Of a DNA stretch of 64,000 nucleotides, positions 34,837-42,898 are shown piece after piece. The stretch is from CAYSWV01 sp964434865 (GTDB taxonomy: Bacteria > Cyanobacteriota > Cyanobacteriia > Thermostichales > Thermostichaceae), in NCBI GenBank assembly GCA_964434865.1, contig CAYSWV010000014.1, forward strand, positions 1 through 64,000. The letters are read 5' to 3'. The notes beneath the pieces were generated by a model that ran no database searches, was not told where the DNA came from, and saw only the letters and a program-made list of their open reading frames with translations. Position numbers and translations under genes: made by a program. Numbering within the stretch: position 1 is the first letter of the stretch; every line of letters starts with the position of its first letter.

Positions 34837-35452
34837 AGTCCCGTGATTCTAGCTGCAATAGATTCCCGTACAACTGGATTTCAAGGCTTTGCCAGTGAGG
34901 ATTCGCCTGATAAAGTTGAGTGAGTTCATCGGAAGTAAACCAGGCAGCTAGATTGCGGTTGTAGTTGGTTTGGTTAAACCTAAACTCCCAGGCTGCCGGG
35001 TCGATCCGAGAAATATCAAGCAAATCCTCAAAGACTCGTTTAAAATCCTGTTCCATAGACTCTTGTCGGATCCATCGATCGATGCGGTCAGGTTGGTAAT
35101 GTTGCACAACCCGATCAGCTTGATTGAGATCCCCGGTTAAATCGTAAAAACGGCCCTGGGTATACTCTTCGCGATTAATCGGTCGTTGAGAGAGTTGTCG
35201 TTCAAAATTAATTTGGCTGAGGATCCAATAAGGCAACCGGCGAAAATTTGCAACCACCGTTTTTGAACTTAGGTCACAATTGAGCAGTTCTTCTCGTTCC
35301 CAAACTGGCTGATGCCAGATCACAGGCTTGTCAGGTCCGACAGCATCAAAAACTAAGCGGTTGGCACTAAAGTAATGCCGGATCAGCTTTTCAACAAAGG
35401 TTCCCCCACACTTAGGAATATGGACCCAAACAAAGGCTTCACCTAGAATCAT
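34826..35452 (-). CDS. Sulfotransferase family protein
   Basis: This is a 208-residue protein of the Golgi/bacterial sulfotransferase type. The 5'-phosphosulfate loop is clear: WVHIPKCGGTFVEKLI at about 9-24, the usual form of the family. The second PAPS-binding region is probably VVANFRRLPYWILS at about 66-79, although the Arg-Ser pattern of the classic site is only partly kept. It would transfer sulfate from PAPS to a carbohydrate or similar acceptor. No APS kinase for PAPS was seen in this window. It is alone on the minus strand between carB and fba. Confidence 0.78.
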   Translation of the reverse strand: MILGEAFVWVHIPKCGGTFVEKLIRHYFSANRLVFDAVGPDKPVIWHQPVWEREELLNCDLSSKTVVANFRRLPYWILSQINFERQLSQRPINREEYTQGRFYDLTGDLNQADRVVQHYQPDRIDRWIRQESMEQDFKRVFEDLLDISRIDPAAWEFRFNQTNYNRNLAAWFTSDELTQLYQANPHWQSLEIQLYGNLLQLESRDFRE

Positions 35453-35521
35453 CTTGAAAGTCCGATCGCTGAAAACTGTGATTGAGATCTATGATCTATT
35501 AAGACCGATAGGAATTGACAT

Positions 35522-35544
35522 AAAAAAAGCAGCTAAGGAGCTGC
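35522..35544 (-). terminator. Rho-independent terminator of fba
   Basis: On the minus strand the sequence is GCAGCT-CCTT-AGCTGC followed by seven T. The 6-bp stem is perfect and the loop is four bases. It lies about 30 bases after the fba stop codon. Confidence 0.88.
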
Positions 35545-35573
35545 CCTAATCCATAAAGTAAGTTACTCAGAAG

Positions 35574-36653
35574 TTAGACTGCTACAGTCTTGAGGGTTTG
35601 AGCACTTAATTCGCCTGATGCGTAGCGAGCAGCGACCTCTTCTAAAGTAGACATCTTAATCTGAGTACCATGGCCAGCGCAGCCAAAAGCCTGATAACGC
35701 TCTGCACAAACGTCTTTCATAGCTTTGATGGAGGGCTTGAGGAAATGGCGAGGATCAAAGTTGCTAGGGTCAGCTGCTAGAGCTTTACGAGTTGCTGCTG
35801 TGATCGCCAGACGGTTATCGGTATCGATGTTAACCTTACGGACACCGCTCTGGATCCCTTTCTGAATTTCTTCAATTGGCACACCATAGGTTTCAGGAAT
35901 GTTACCCCCGAATTCGTTGATGATATCAATCAGATCCTTGGGTACAGACGATGATCCATGCATGACCAAGTGAGTGTTCGGTAGGCGGCGATGAATTTCA
36001 GCAATACGTGCAATATCAAGGATATCACCGGTAGGCTTACGGCTAAACTTGTAAGCACCATGGCTAGTACCAATAGCTACAGCCAAGGCATCCACTTGAG
36101 TCTGCTCAACAAAATCCACAGCTTGATCGGGATCAGTGAGCAACTGATCATGACTTAAGGTGCCTTCTGCTCCATGACCATCTTCAGCTTCACCTTGACC
36201 AGTTTCTAGAGAGCCTAAGCAACCCAGCTCCCCTTCAACACTCACTCCAATAGCATGAGCAACATCAACGACAGTACGAGTAACTTCGACGTTGTACTCA
36301 AAGCTAGCTGGTGTTTTAGCATCTTCTTTTAAAGACCCATCCATCATCACGCTAGTGAATCCATTTTTGATGGCAGAATAACAAGTAGCGGGACTGTTGC
36401 CATGATCTTGGTGCATGGTGATGGGGATATGGGGATACGTCTCGACTGCAGCCAGGATCAAATGACGCAAGAAATTTTCACCCGCATACTTACGAGCACC
36501 CCGAGAGGCTTGCAAAATGACAGGACTGTTAGTTTCATCAGCAGCCTGCATAATGGCTTGAATCTGCTCCATATTATTAACGTTATAAGCAGGGATTCCG
36601 TAACCATTTTCTGCGGCGTGATCAAGAAGTGTCCGCAATGCAACTATAGCCAT
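35574..36653 (-). CDS. fba: Class II fructose-bisphosphate aldolase
   Basis: This is the zinc aldolase of glycolysis, gluconeogenesis and the Calvin cycle. The 359-residue protein is of the Calvin-cycle subtype: it opens with MAIVALRTLLDHAAENGYGIPAYNVN in the pattern of CbbA proteins. Zinc ligands lie in MHQDHGNS (about 81) and LVMHGSSSVP (about 233); GELGCLGSLETGQGEAEDG and NIDTDNRLAIT are family blocks. GGGAGG precedes the ATG by six bases. The spacer of 156 bases to plsC must hold divergent promoters. A strong terminator follows. Confidence 0.95.
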   Translation of the reverse strand: MAIVALRTLLDHAAENGYGIPAYNVNNMEQIQAIMQAADETNSPVILQASRGARKYAGENFLRHLILAAVETYPHIPITMHQDHGNSPATCYSAIKNGFTSVMMDGSLKEDAKTPASFEYNVEVTRTVVDVAHAIGVSVEGELGCLGSLETGQGEAEDGHGAEGTLSHDQLLTDPDQAVDFVEQTQVDALAVAIGTSHGAYKFSRKPTGDILDIARIAEIHRRLPNTHLVMHGSSSVPKDLIDIINEFGGNIPETYGVPIEEIQKGIQSGVRKVNIDTDNRLAITAATRKALAADPSNFDPRHFLKPSIKAMKDVCAERYQAFGCAGHGTQIKMSTLEEVAARYASGELSAQTLKTVAV

Positions 36654-36809
36654 CTATGACCTCCCAATGTGAGCTTTTACATGACATCGCTCTGGTTTAG
36701 CCTTAATCTTAAGATATTTTTTACAAATTAGCGAGAATTCCTTGAGGTTACCCCTGACTTTAGGTTTGGGTTTGGCGAATCCCCATTTCTCGATAAAGTA
36801 GAGACGGGA

Positions 36810-37568
36810 ATGAGGAGTACCTTTAGTCAATTAGTCAATATGTCTCGCCAATCCACTCACTTTCAAGACCCCCTATGGTATTGGCTGTTTGTGCTGCTGA
36901 AACCGATTCATCGCTGGTTTATCACTCATTACTTTCGGGTCGAGATCCAGGGCATGGAGCATGGCCCACTAGAATCAGGGGTGATCTTAGCGCCTAAACA
37001 TAGCAGTCGATGGGATCCTTTACTCCTAGCATTACTGAGTTCTCAACCCCTGCGATATGTAGCAACTCATACCGAATTTCAGGGATTCCAGGGCTGGATC
37101 ATTCGGCGCCTAGGCTCGATTCCGATTGTGCGAGACCACACAGGTGCTTCAACGGTTCGAGCTATTGAGTCTATGCTACTAGCTGGGCAAGCTGTCGTTA
37201 TCTTCCCTGAAGGTGGGATCCGGTCCGGCTACATTGGAACTTTAAAGCCCGGGCTGGCTCGGATTGCGATTAAGGTGAATCGAGATCCACGGTTTACTCA
37301 TCCTGTCCCTATTATTCCAATTGCTATTAGCTATGATCCAGCGCCCCGATGGCAAGCGAAAGTCAAAATCCAAGTCCTCCCCCCACTCCACCCACAAGAG
37401 CTGGGTGCTTCCGCAGAATCCCCTGCCATGAGAAAATTGATGGCCCAAGCTATCACTCAAACCATTGCTCAGAGTTTCACGACTTCACTGCAATTACCGA
37501 CTCAACCCCTTGAGCCAAACAATTATGATGTCACTAGAGCATTAAGTCCTATCGAAGATCCCTTATGA
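36810..37568 (+). CDS. plsC: 1-acyl-sn-glycerol-3-phosphate acyltransferase
   Basis: This enzyme adds the second acyl chain to lysophosphatidate in membrane lipid synthesis. The PlsC domain begins at about residue 38. The catalytic HX4D box is HSSRWD in LAPKHSSRWDPLL, and the substrate-binding FPEGGIRS is at about 132-139; between them the RRLGSIPIVRD block is typical. The ATG at 36840 is an alternative start ten codons in. The end overlaps the converging secG gene by six bases. Confidence 0.9.
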   Translation: MRSTFSQLVNMSRQSTHFQDPLWYWLFVLLKPIHRWFITHYFRVEIQGMEHGPLESGVILAPKHSSRWDPLLLALLSSQPLRYVATHTEFQGFQGWIIRRLGSIPIVRDHTGASTVRAIESMLLAGQAVVIFPEGGIRSGYIGTLKPGLARIAIKVNRDPRFTHPVPIIPIAISYDPAPRWQAKVKIQVLPPLHPQELGASAESPAMRKLMAQAITQTIAQSFTTSLQLPTQPLEPNNYDVTRALSPIEDPL

Positions 37569-37790
37569 ATTTAACCAGCCCGCTCCTAGTAGAACACTGA
37601 TGGCCAGAAAAGCAGAGGCTACAGACCAGGTAATTCGGTTTAAGTTCTGCTCGGCTGTTTTGGAACTCGAAAACAACTGAGCTTGGCCCCCTAACGCCCC
37701 TAACCCATCACCTTTGGGACTATGAAGCAACACCAGAATGATCAACAAGATGGCTGACAAGGTCCACAAAAATTCAAAAATGGCTACCAT
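37563..37790 (-). CDS. secG: Preprotein translocase subunit SecG
   Basis: SecG is the small third subunit of the SecYEG protein-conducting channel. The 75-residue protein has two hydrophobic segments (about 7-22 and 54-70) around the conserved loop HSPKGDGLGALGGQAQLFSSS, which is the SecG signature. The length fits cyanobacterial SecG. It converges on plsC and is alone on its strand. Confidence 0.93.
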   Translation of the reverse strand: MVAIFEFLWTLSAILLIILVLLHSPKGDGLGALGGQAQLFSSSKTAEQNLNRITWSVASAFLAISVLLGAGWLNS

Positions 37791-37961
37791 CAGATCTCAC
37801 TCGCTTAACATCTAACTCTGTATTAGGATAGCCTTTATTCAGATCGGCAAGACCTATTTGCTTAAAATGGTTACTGTAGCCTCTGTTGATCCCAATACTC
37901 TGATCCCAGACTCTCTCACACGTCTGATGTCTCATCTACACTTTTTTACTCACCATTAGCT

Positions 37962-39053
37962 ATGACCTCAAAGAGGCTTTCTGCTCGTAGGAAAAGAAGG
38001 ATAAAACGCTGGACCCGGAATCTGGTGATGCTAGGGTTTGGTATGGCTCTAGTCCTGGGCTGGGTGAGTCTAACCTGGCTATCACTGACAGCTCCAGTTG
38101 GGGGCGATACCTCAATTCGAGTCGAGATCCCGTCAGGGACCAGTAGCCGTGCTATCGGACAGCTCTTAGAAGATCAAGAGGTGATTCGTTCTGCTCAAGC
38201 TTGGCAATTCTGGGCGAGAACTCTGGGCCGAGGTTGGATCTTTCAAGCCGGTATTTATGATTTAGATCCCAGTTTGCCGATGGTATCGGTTGCTAAGCAA
38301 CTGCGTGCCGGCCAAACCGTTCAAGTGGCAATTACGATTCCTGAAGGGTGGCGCTTAGAACAAATTGGTCAAGCCATGGCAGAGCAAAACTGGTTCTCCA
38401 CTGAAACGTTTACGGATGCTGCTGGCTCCCTTTACCGCCTCCAACAAACGGATTGGTTTCCAGCTGAGGCCCCTTCACTTGAGGGCTATTTATTTCCAGA
38501 TACCTATCACTTATCTCTTTCATTAATTCAAGAAGGTCCTCCTTTTCAAAGAGCTGAAGCCTTAGTCCGAGCTATGCTAGAACAGTTTGAAACCGTAGCT
38601 CTGCCTCTCTATCAATCGAATCAAAGTAGTCAAGATCCTAGTTCTTTAACCTTAAATGAATGGGTCACTCTAGCGAGTATTGTGGAAAAGGAATCTGTGG
38701 TTGCTGAGGAACGAACCCTCATTGCCGGAGTTTTTAACAATCGGCTCAAACAAGGGATGCCTTTAGGTGCCGATCCCACCGTCGAATATGCGTTGAATAT
38801 TCAACAAACCCCTGATCGGCGATTAACCTTAGCTGAGGTAAGAACACCTTCGCCATACAACACTTACGTTAATGTTGGGTTACCTCCTGGCCCTATTGCT
38901 AATCCAGGGTTGGCCAGTTTGGAAGCTACACTAGCACCTGCTGACACTGATCTGCTCTATTTTGTGGCCCGCTATGATGGCACTCATATTTTTAGTCGAA
39001 CTTATGAAGAGCACTTAGCCGCCCAACGTCAAGTTTTGGAGAATCGTCAGTAG
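37962..39053 (+). CDS. mltG: Endolytic murein transglycosylase MltG
   Basis: MltG (YceG) cuts nascent peptidoglycan strands at the cell membrane. The 363-residue protein has an Arg/Lys-rich cytosolic start, one membrane segment at about 21-43, a LysM-like region with FPDTYHL, then the catalytic domain with ASIVEKESVV, where the Glu in VEKES is the active residue, and FNNRLKQGMPLGADPTVEYAL. The C-terminal LYFVARYDGTHIFSRTYEEH is also typical. The next gene (yqeG) follows after 23 bases on the same strand, an order often seen in cyanobacteria. Confidence 0.94.
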   Translation: MTSKRLSARRKRRIKRWTRNLVMLGFGMALVLGWVSLTWLSLTAPVGGDTSIRVEIPSGTSSRAIGQLLEDQEVIRSAQAWQFWARTLGRGWIFQAGIYDLDPSLPMVSVAKQLRAGQTVQVAITIPEGWRLEQIGQAMAEQNWFSTETFTDAAGSLYRLQQTDWFPAEAPSLEGYLFPDTYHLSLSLIQEGPPFQRAEALVRAMLEQFETVALPLYQSNQSSQDPSSLTLNEWVTLASIVEKESVVAEERTLIAGVFNNRLKQGMPLGADPTVEYALNIQQTPDRRLTLAEVRTPSPYNTYVNVGLPPGPIANPGLASLEATLAPADTDLLYFVARYDGTHIFSRTYEEHLAAQRQVLENRQ

Positions 39054-39076
39054 AATCTTCTAGGTAAGGTTTCGTT

Positions 39077-39523
39077 ATGGCAGCCAAACCACTCTTTAAA
39101 CTCTTGCAACCTGACATTACCATTTCTGGTACAGTCCTCAATCTATCTATCCCCATGCTTCAAAGCCGTGGGATCAAAGGCATTATTTTTGATGTAGATA
39201 ACACACTTGTCCCTATCCAGCACTACAAAGTATCACCTGAAATATACTCTTGGATGGAGACTTTACGGCAACACTTTCAGATCTGGTTAGTTAGTAATAA
39301 CTTGAGTCATAACCGGATCAGCCGTATTGCCCATAGTTTAAGTGTTCCCCATATTCATCGAGCCGCTAAACCCTCCCGCCGAGCTTTAAGGCAGGCGATT
39401 ACGGCGATGCAGTTACCCGTGGAAGCGGTGGCTATGGTGGGTGATCGATTGTTGACCGATATCTTAGCTGGAAATCGCCTAGGGATCTTAACGATCCTGG
39501 TTGAGGAATTACAACCTGACTAA
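39077..39523 (+). CDS. YqeG-family HAD-type phosphatase
   Basis: This is a small HAD-superfamily phosphatase, class IIIA. Motif I is FDVDNTLVP at about 38-46 with the nucleophile Asp, motif II is LVSNN, motif III the Lys in AAKPSRRAL, and motif IV VGDRLLTDILAGNRLG. The 148-residue protein stops at ILVEELQPD, some 20 residues earlier than many YqeG proteins, but all four motifs are present. It lies 23 bases after mltG and is probably cotranscribed with it. Confidence 0.88.
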   Translation: MAAKPLFKLLQPDITISGTVLNLSIPMLQSRGIKGIIFDVDNTLVPIQHYKVSPEIYSWMETLRQHFQIWLVSNNLSHNRISRIAHSLSVPHIHRAAKPSRRALRQAITAMQLPVEAVAMVGDRLLTDILAGNRLGILTILVEELQPD

Positions 39524-39547
39524 TCCACAACCCAGAACTCAGCAAGG

Positions 39548-39796
39548 TTAGTTGTGATTTGTCCACTTAGCTGAGATCCAACCCCCAATCCCGGACAGAA
39601 TAGCTCCTGCCATCAAAATACCTAATGCAGGTTGAAATAAGGGGATCCAAAGTTGGGACCAGGTTTTATACCCCAGCGGGATGCCCATGAAAGCACCTGA
39701 TACTGCAATGACAAACCACATAAACCCAATTACAACTACAACCAGATCCACCATTAAAAATGTGTTGATCCATTGTTGTAAGCGATCCCAGTTCAT
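39548..39796 (-). CDS. Small two-helix membrane protein, hypothetical
   Basis: I do not recognise a named family. The 82-residue protein has a polar start (MNWDRLQQWINTF), one hydrophobic segment at about 14-35 and a second at about 52-72, joined by a loop GIPLGYKTWSQLWIPLF, then a short polar tail. It is probably an integral membrane protein with both ends on the same side. It converges with yqeG (24 bases between stops) and is followed upstream by the dead PBP4-like gene on the same strand. Confidence 0.65.
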   Translation of the reverse strand: MNWDRLQQWINTFLMVDLVVVVIGFMWFVIAVSGAFMGIPLGYKTWSQLWIPLFQPALGILMAGAILSGIGGWISAKWTNHN

Positions 39797-39871
39797 AGGT
39801 ATCTCAATAGCTCCTACTACAGTTTATGCAATTAATCTCAGACGACTTCATAGTTATTGGCAAGCGACACT

Positions 39872-41152
39872 CTAACGGCTCTGGAATTGATCCAAGAGCA
39901 TCACATCATTAAGAAACCGATCTTGCAGCACTTGGAGTCGCTGGGGATCGCCCCCCTGATTCACTAAAACGAAGATAATACCGTTGGGTAATTGGCCCAA
40001 TAAAACTTCACCCTGATTCAGAGTCCTACTGCTGTCAACTAAAGTCCCTAGGGGCAACTCTCCAACCGCCAAAGCCTCAGAGGTGCCCACTTCAACTAAG
40101 ATCTGAGATAGCGAGGAAACCTGTTCTTGCAGATGTTGCAATGCAGCTACTATCATCTCGGCAGTAGCTAACGTATCGGCTCCTAAGTCGTAATCTATCG
40201 GTCTAACCTGTTGCAAGTAAGTCACCAGCAGTTCGGTAATTTGCTCATTGCCTGTAATATGCTGTCGGTTTAGAACTTCAGTCAGGGGTGGCGAGACGTG
40301 GCGCACTAACAGTGAGGCTTGGGGGGGGAGTTGGTTCATGACCCCTAGAGAGCGGTTAATAGATAACTGGTGTGATGGATGATCTTCAAGATTCAACTGA
40401 TTTAGGAGAGATCGACCCATGATCCAGGGAGCCGCTTCACCTCTATACCCTGGCTTAACTAGCATTAACCCTTTTGTGACCTGTTGAATGCCTAAAGCCT
40501 CAATCCTTTCAATTAACGGTTCAGGATCATCAACCCAGAGGGGATCCATTGCACCTTGCACCCAAAGACTTCCTGATAAGGTAGTTCCGTCTAAAGATCC
40601 AACCTCATAAATTTCAGACTTAAATCGATAGTCAGGCGACCAAGTTTCCAAGGCCTTCACACTAGTTAAGATCCGACCAAACACAGTAGCTGAAACAGCT
40701 AATTGAGGTTGATGAGCAGCTAACCACTCGCCCTCAGGAGCCACCAAGACCAGACTCTGTTGTCTAGAAGATAAGCCCTCAGCTTCAAGAGCATTGAGAA
40801 ACGCACTCATAGCTGCCTCATAGAGGCCCGAATCATAACTGGGTCTCTGAGGTGCCCATGGGACCCGAGGCTTGGGCATAGAGGTGGGTAGAGGAGGTGG
40901 CGGGGTGGGGACTGCGCTAAATTCGATCACATGTGGCTGAGGTGCCCGAGGGATAGGGGATGGCAAGGGTGGCGGGGGTGTTGGAATTGGGGGCCACGGA
41001 TCGTCAAATGTCTTAGATTCTGGTGCATAAAGGACACATCCTGGCTGTCTCAAGCTATGGCTATGCCGTCTGATGGCTATCCCAGTGATGGCACCACCAG
41101 CTAATAGGATCCCTAACGTCCATGACATAGCTGACTTTAGTGAGCACTTCAT
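39872..41152 (-). CDS. PBP4-like (peptidase S13 family) protein lacking catalytic residues
   Basis: This is a 426-residue protein related to D-alanyl-D-alanine carboxypeptidases. An N-terminal membrane anchor lies at about 9-27, then a Pro-rich linker (51-103) with the unit PTPPPPLP twice. The S13-like domain follows: KALETWSPDYRF and GSLWVQGAMDPLWV match cyanobacterial PBP4 homologues. All three catalytic motifs are changed: SxxK is V157-F-G-R160, SxN is T300-G-N302, and KSG(T)LN is S374-S-R376-TLN. It should not acylate penicillin or cut peptides, so a structural or substrate-binding role is likely. The long reading frame without stops suggests a kept gene rather than a pseudogene. Confidence 0.82.
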   Translation of the reverse strand: MKCSLKSAMSWTLGILLAGGAITGIAIRRHSHSLRQPGCVLYAPESKTFDDPWPPIPTPPPPLPSPIPRAPQPHVIEFSAVPTPPPPLPTSMPKPRVPWAPQRPSYDSGLYEAAMSAFLNALEAEGLSSRQQSLVLVAPEGEWLAAHQPQLAVSATVFGRILTSVKALETWSPDYRFKSEIYEVGSLDGTTLSGSLWVQGAMDPLWVDDPEPLIERIEALGIQQVTKGLMLVKPGYRGEAAPWIMGRSLLNQLNLEDHPSHQLSINRSLGVMNQLPPQASLLVRHVSPPLTEVLNRQHITGNEQITELLVTYLQQVRPIDYDLGADTLATAEMIVAALQHLQEQVSSLSQILVEVGTSEALAVGELPLGTLVDSSRTLNQGEVLLGQLPNGIIFVLVNQGGDPQRLQVLQDRFLNDVMLLDQFQSR

Positions 41153-41533
41153 CCGGCCCTCCCCTCATCTTGTAGATGCCTACCCATAATTTAAGTCTGA
41201 TCTTTAGCCAAGTGCAACGGAAATACTACTAGTTAATCCAGCTGCCCAACTAGCTATTCTAAACAATCATCACAAATAAATAACCAGGAGGTTAATCAAC
41301 CGTATCCAGAGCTGAGTCAAAATCACAGAATCAATAGAATAAGTTCAGCTCGGTCAAGATCTCTTCATGATCAGCACAAGAAATTTTGAGTTGCGTCCGC
41401 GGATCTTTTAGAATTCCAGATTGAGGTCTTTCAAGGTGAGCCTGACACTCTAAGACACGTCATGATCTTTTGAACGGGCGAAAAGGGTGTCACTCTTGTC
41501 GTAAATTGAGATCAGTCTTTTGCGTATAACTGG
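41153..41533. other. Divergent spacer with no visible gene
   Basis: These 381 bases separate the PBP4-like gene (minus) and the AI-2E family gene (plus). I see no coding frame, tRNA or clear terminator. They must contain both promoters; no convincing -35/-10 pair could be picked out. Confidence 0.5.
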
Positions 41534-42610
41534 ATGAATTGGTTCCAACGATTGCCCCGCTGGCTGAGCTGGGGACTAGCACTACCTCTCATTGCTCTCA
41601 ATGGGTGGACTTTATTTCAGCTACTCACTTACTTTGAATTTTTAGCCACCGTCTTTCTAAGTGCTATGTTGCTAGCTTTTGTGCTTAATTATCCAGTGGG
41701 GTGGCTGCAAAACTTAAAGTTTCCTCGATTCTTTGCTGTATTAGCTGTCATTGTGTTGAGTTTAGCCCTCTTGATTCTCTTGGGCGTGACCTTGATCCCG
41801 ATTTTAGTAGAACAACTCTATGAATTAAAAGCCCGACTTCCTACTTGGTTACAGTCAGGTATGGACCAATTTCAGGTGTGGGAGGATTGGATTGATTTGA
41901 GCAGTTTGCCCATTGATAGTAGTCGACTGATGGCTCAGATCGAAAATCGAATTTCAACTCAACTTCAGATCTGGAGTGGTCAGGCTTTAAGTATCATCTT
42001 AAATGCTATCAGTAGTGTTTTTAACTTGTTGCTAACCTTAGTCTTGACATTTTATCTACTCCTTCATGGTAACCGACTCTGGGCCGGAATCTTTAAATGG
42101 TTTCCATCTCCATTAGATATTCGGATTAGGGAGGTTTTGCGGGAGAATTTCCAAAACTATTTCATTGGTCAGATTTCATTAGCCACTTTAAAAGGAACCG
42201 CTCTAACTGTTGCATTTTTGATTCTTCAAGTTCCGTTTGGATTGCTCTTTGGAATTGGGATTGGGTTTCTAGCTATTTTTCCCTTAGGTGGAACCTTGGG
42301 GATCACTGTGGTTAGTTTTCTCATTGGCCTCAAAAGCATCTGGCTGGGAGTGAAAGTCTTGCTGGTTGCCGTGGTAGTGGATCAAATTATCGAAAATGCA
42401 GTGGCGCCACAACTGATGGGAGAATTCACAGGTCTTAATCCTGTTTTGGTCCCGATTTCCTTAATTATTGGTGCTCAGTTAGGGGGGCTTTTAGGCTTAG
42501 TGATTGCAGTTCCAGTGGCCAGTTTTCTGAAAAGTATGTTTGAAACATTACGATCAAGGCCATTCGATCCTGATACTCAAACGGATCCAGCCGAAGCTAT
42601 GCCTGTCTAG
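41534..42610 (+). CDS. AI-2E family transporter (UPF0118/PerM)
   Basis: This is a 358-residue membrane protein with about seven or eight hydrophobic segments. The N-terminal half has segments at about 10-45 and 60-90, then a soluble region (100-150), and the C-terminal bundle includes FNLLLTLVLTFYLLLHGNRLW and VVDQIIENAVAPQLMGEFTGLNPVLV, the last being the PerM/TqsA family hallmark. Members export small molecules or act as Na+/H+ antiporters; the substrate here is unknown. It is monocistronic. The spacer after it contains an imperfect 17-bp tandem repeat and assembly gap 3. Confidence 0.88.
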   Translation: MNWFQRLPRWLSWGLALPLIALNGWTLFQLLTYFEFLATVFLSAMLLAFVLNYPVGWLQNLKFPRFFAVLAVIVLSLALLILLGVTLIPILVEQLYELKARLPTWLQSGMDQFQVWEDWIDLSSLPIDSSRLMAQIENRISTQLQIWSGQALSIILNAISSVFNLLLTLVLTFYLLLHGNRLWAGIFKWFPSPLDIRIREVLRENFQNYFIGQISLATLKGTALTVAFLILQVPFGLLFGIGIGFLAIFPLGGTLGITVVSFLIGLKSIWLGVKVLLVAVVVDQIIENAVAPQLMGEFTGLNPVLVPISLIIGAQLGGLLGLVIAVPVASFLKSMFETLRSRPFDPDTQTDPAEAMPV

Positions 42611-42898
42611 ATAGATTGATACTGATGATCCGATGGGACTCATGCATTGAATTCACTAATACATTGAATTCACTATTTTTGGTTATCTAATTAACCTCGA
42701 AGCTAGTGTTCAGGTTCTGGATGAGATTTAAGTTGNNNNNNNNNNNNNNNNNNNNNNNNNNNNNNNNNNNNNNNNNNNNNNNNNNNNNNNNNNNNNNNNN
42801 NNNNNNNNNNNNNNNNNNNNNNNNNNNNNNNNNNNTGGATGAGATTTAAGTTGAAAGGTAGACTAGATCGCAAGTGTTGTTGCCTTTTACTAGCCTTT
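42611..42898. other. Assembly gap 3 and tandem repeat
   Basis: Bases 42736-42835 are 100 Ns. The 18 bases before (tggatgagatttaagttg, 42718-42735) equal the 18 after (42836-42853), so this is probably a contig overlap with nothing missing. Upstream, cattgaattcactaat occurs at 42645-42660 and again nearly the same at 42662-42677. An ATG at 42839 in the right flank is in frame with the NB-ARC gene but is unlikely to be its start. Confidence 0.85.

Noticed and set aside
34826..35452. Membership of the sulfotransferase-like gene in the sulfur directon's function
   Set aside because: It is 20 kb away, alone on its strand, and needs PAPS, for which no kinase is seen here.
42839..42898. Extra 20 residues at the start of the NB-ARC protein
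   Set aside because: They come from the duplicated gap flank and do not fit the family, which begins with the MDL sequence at 42899.
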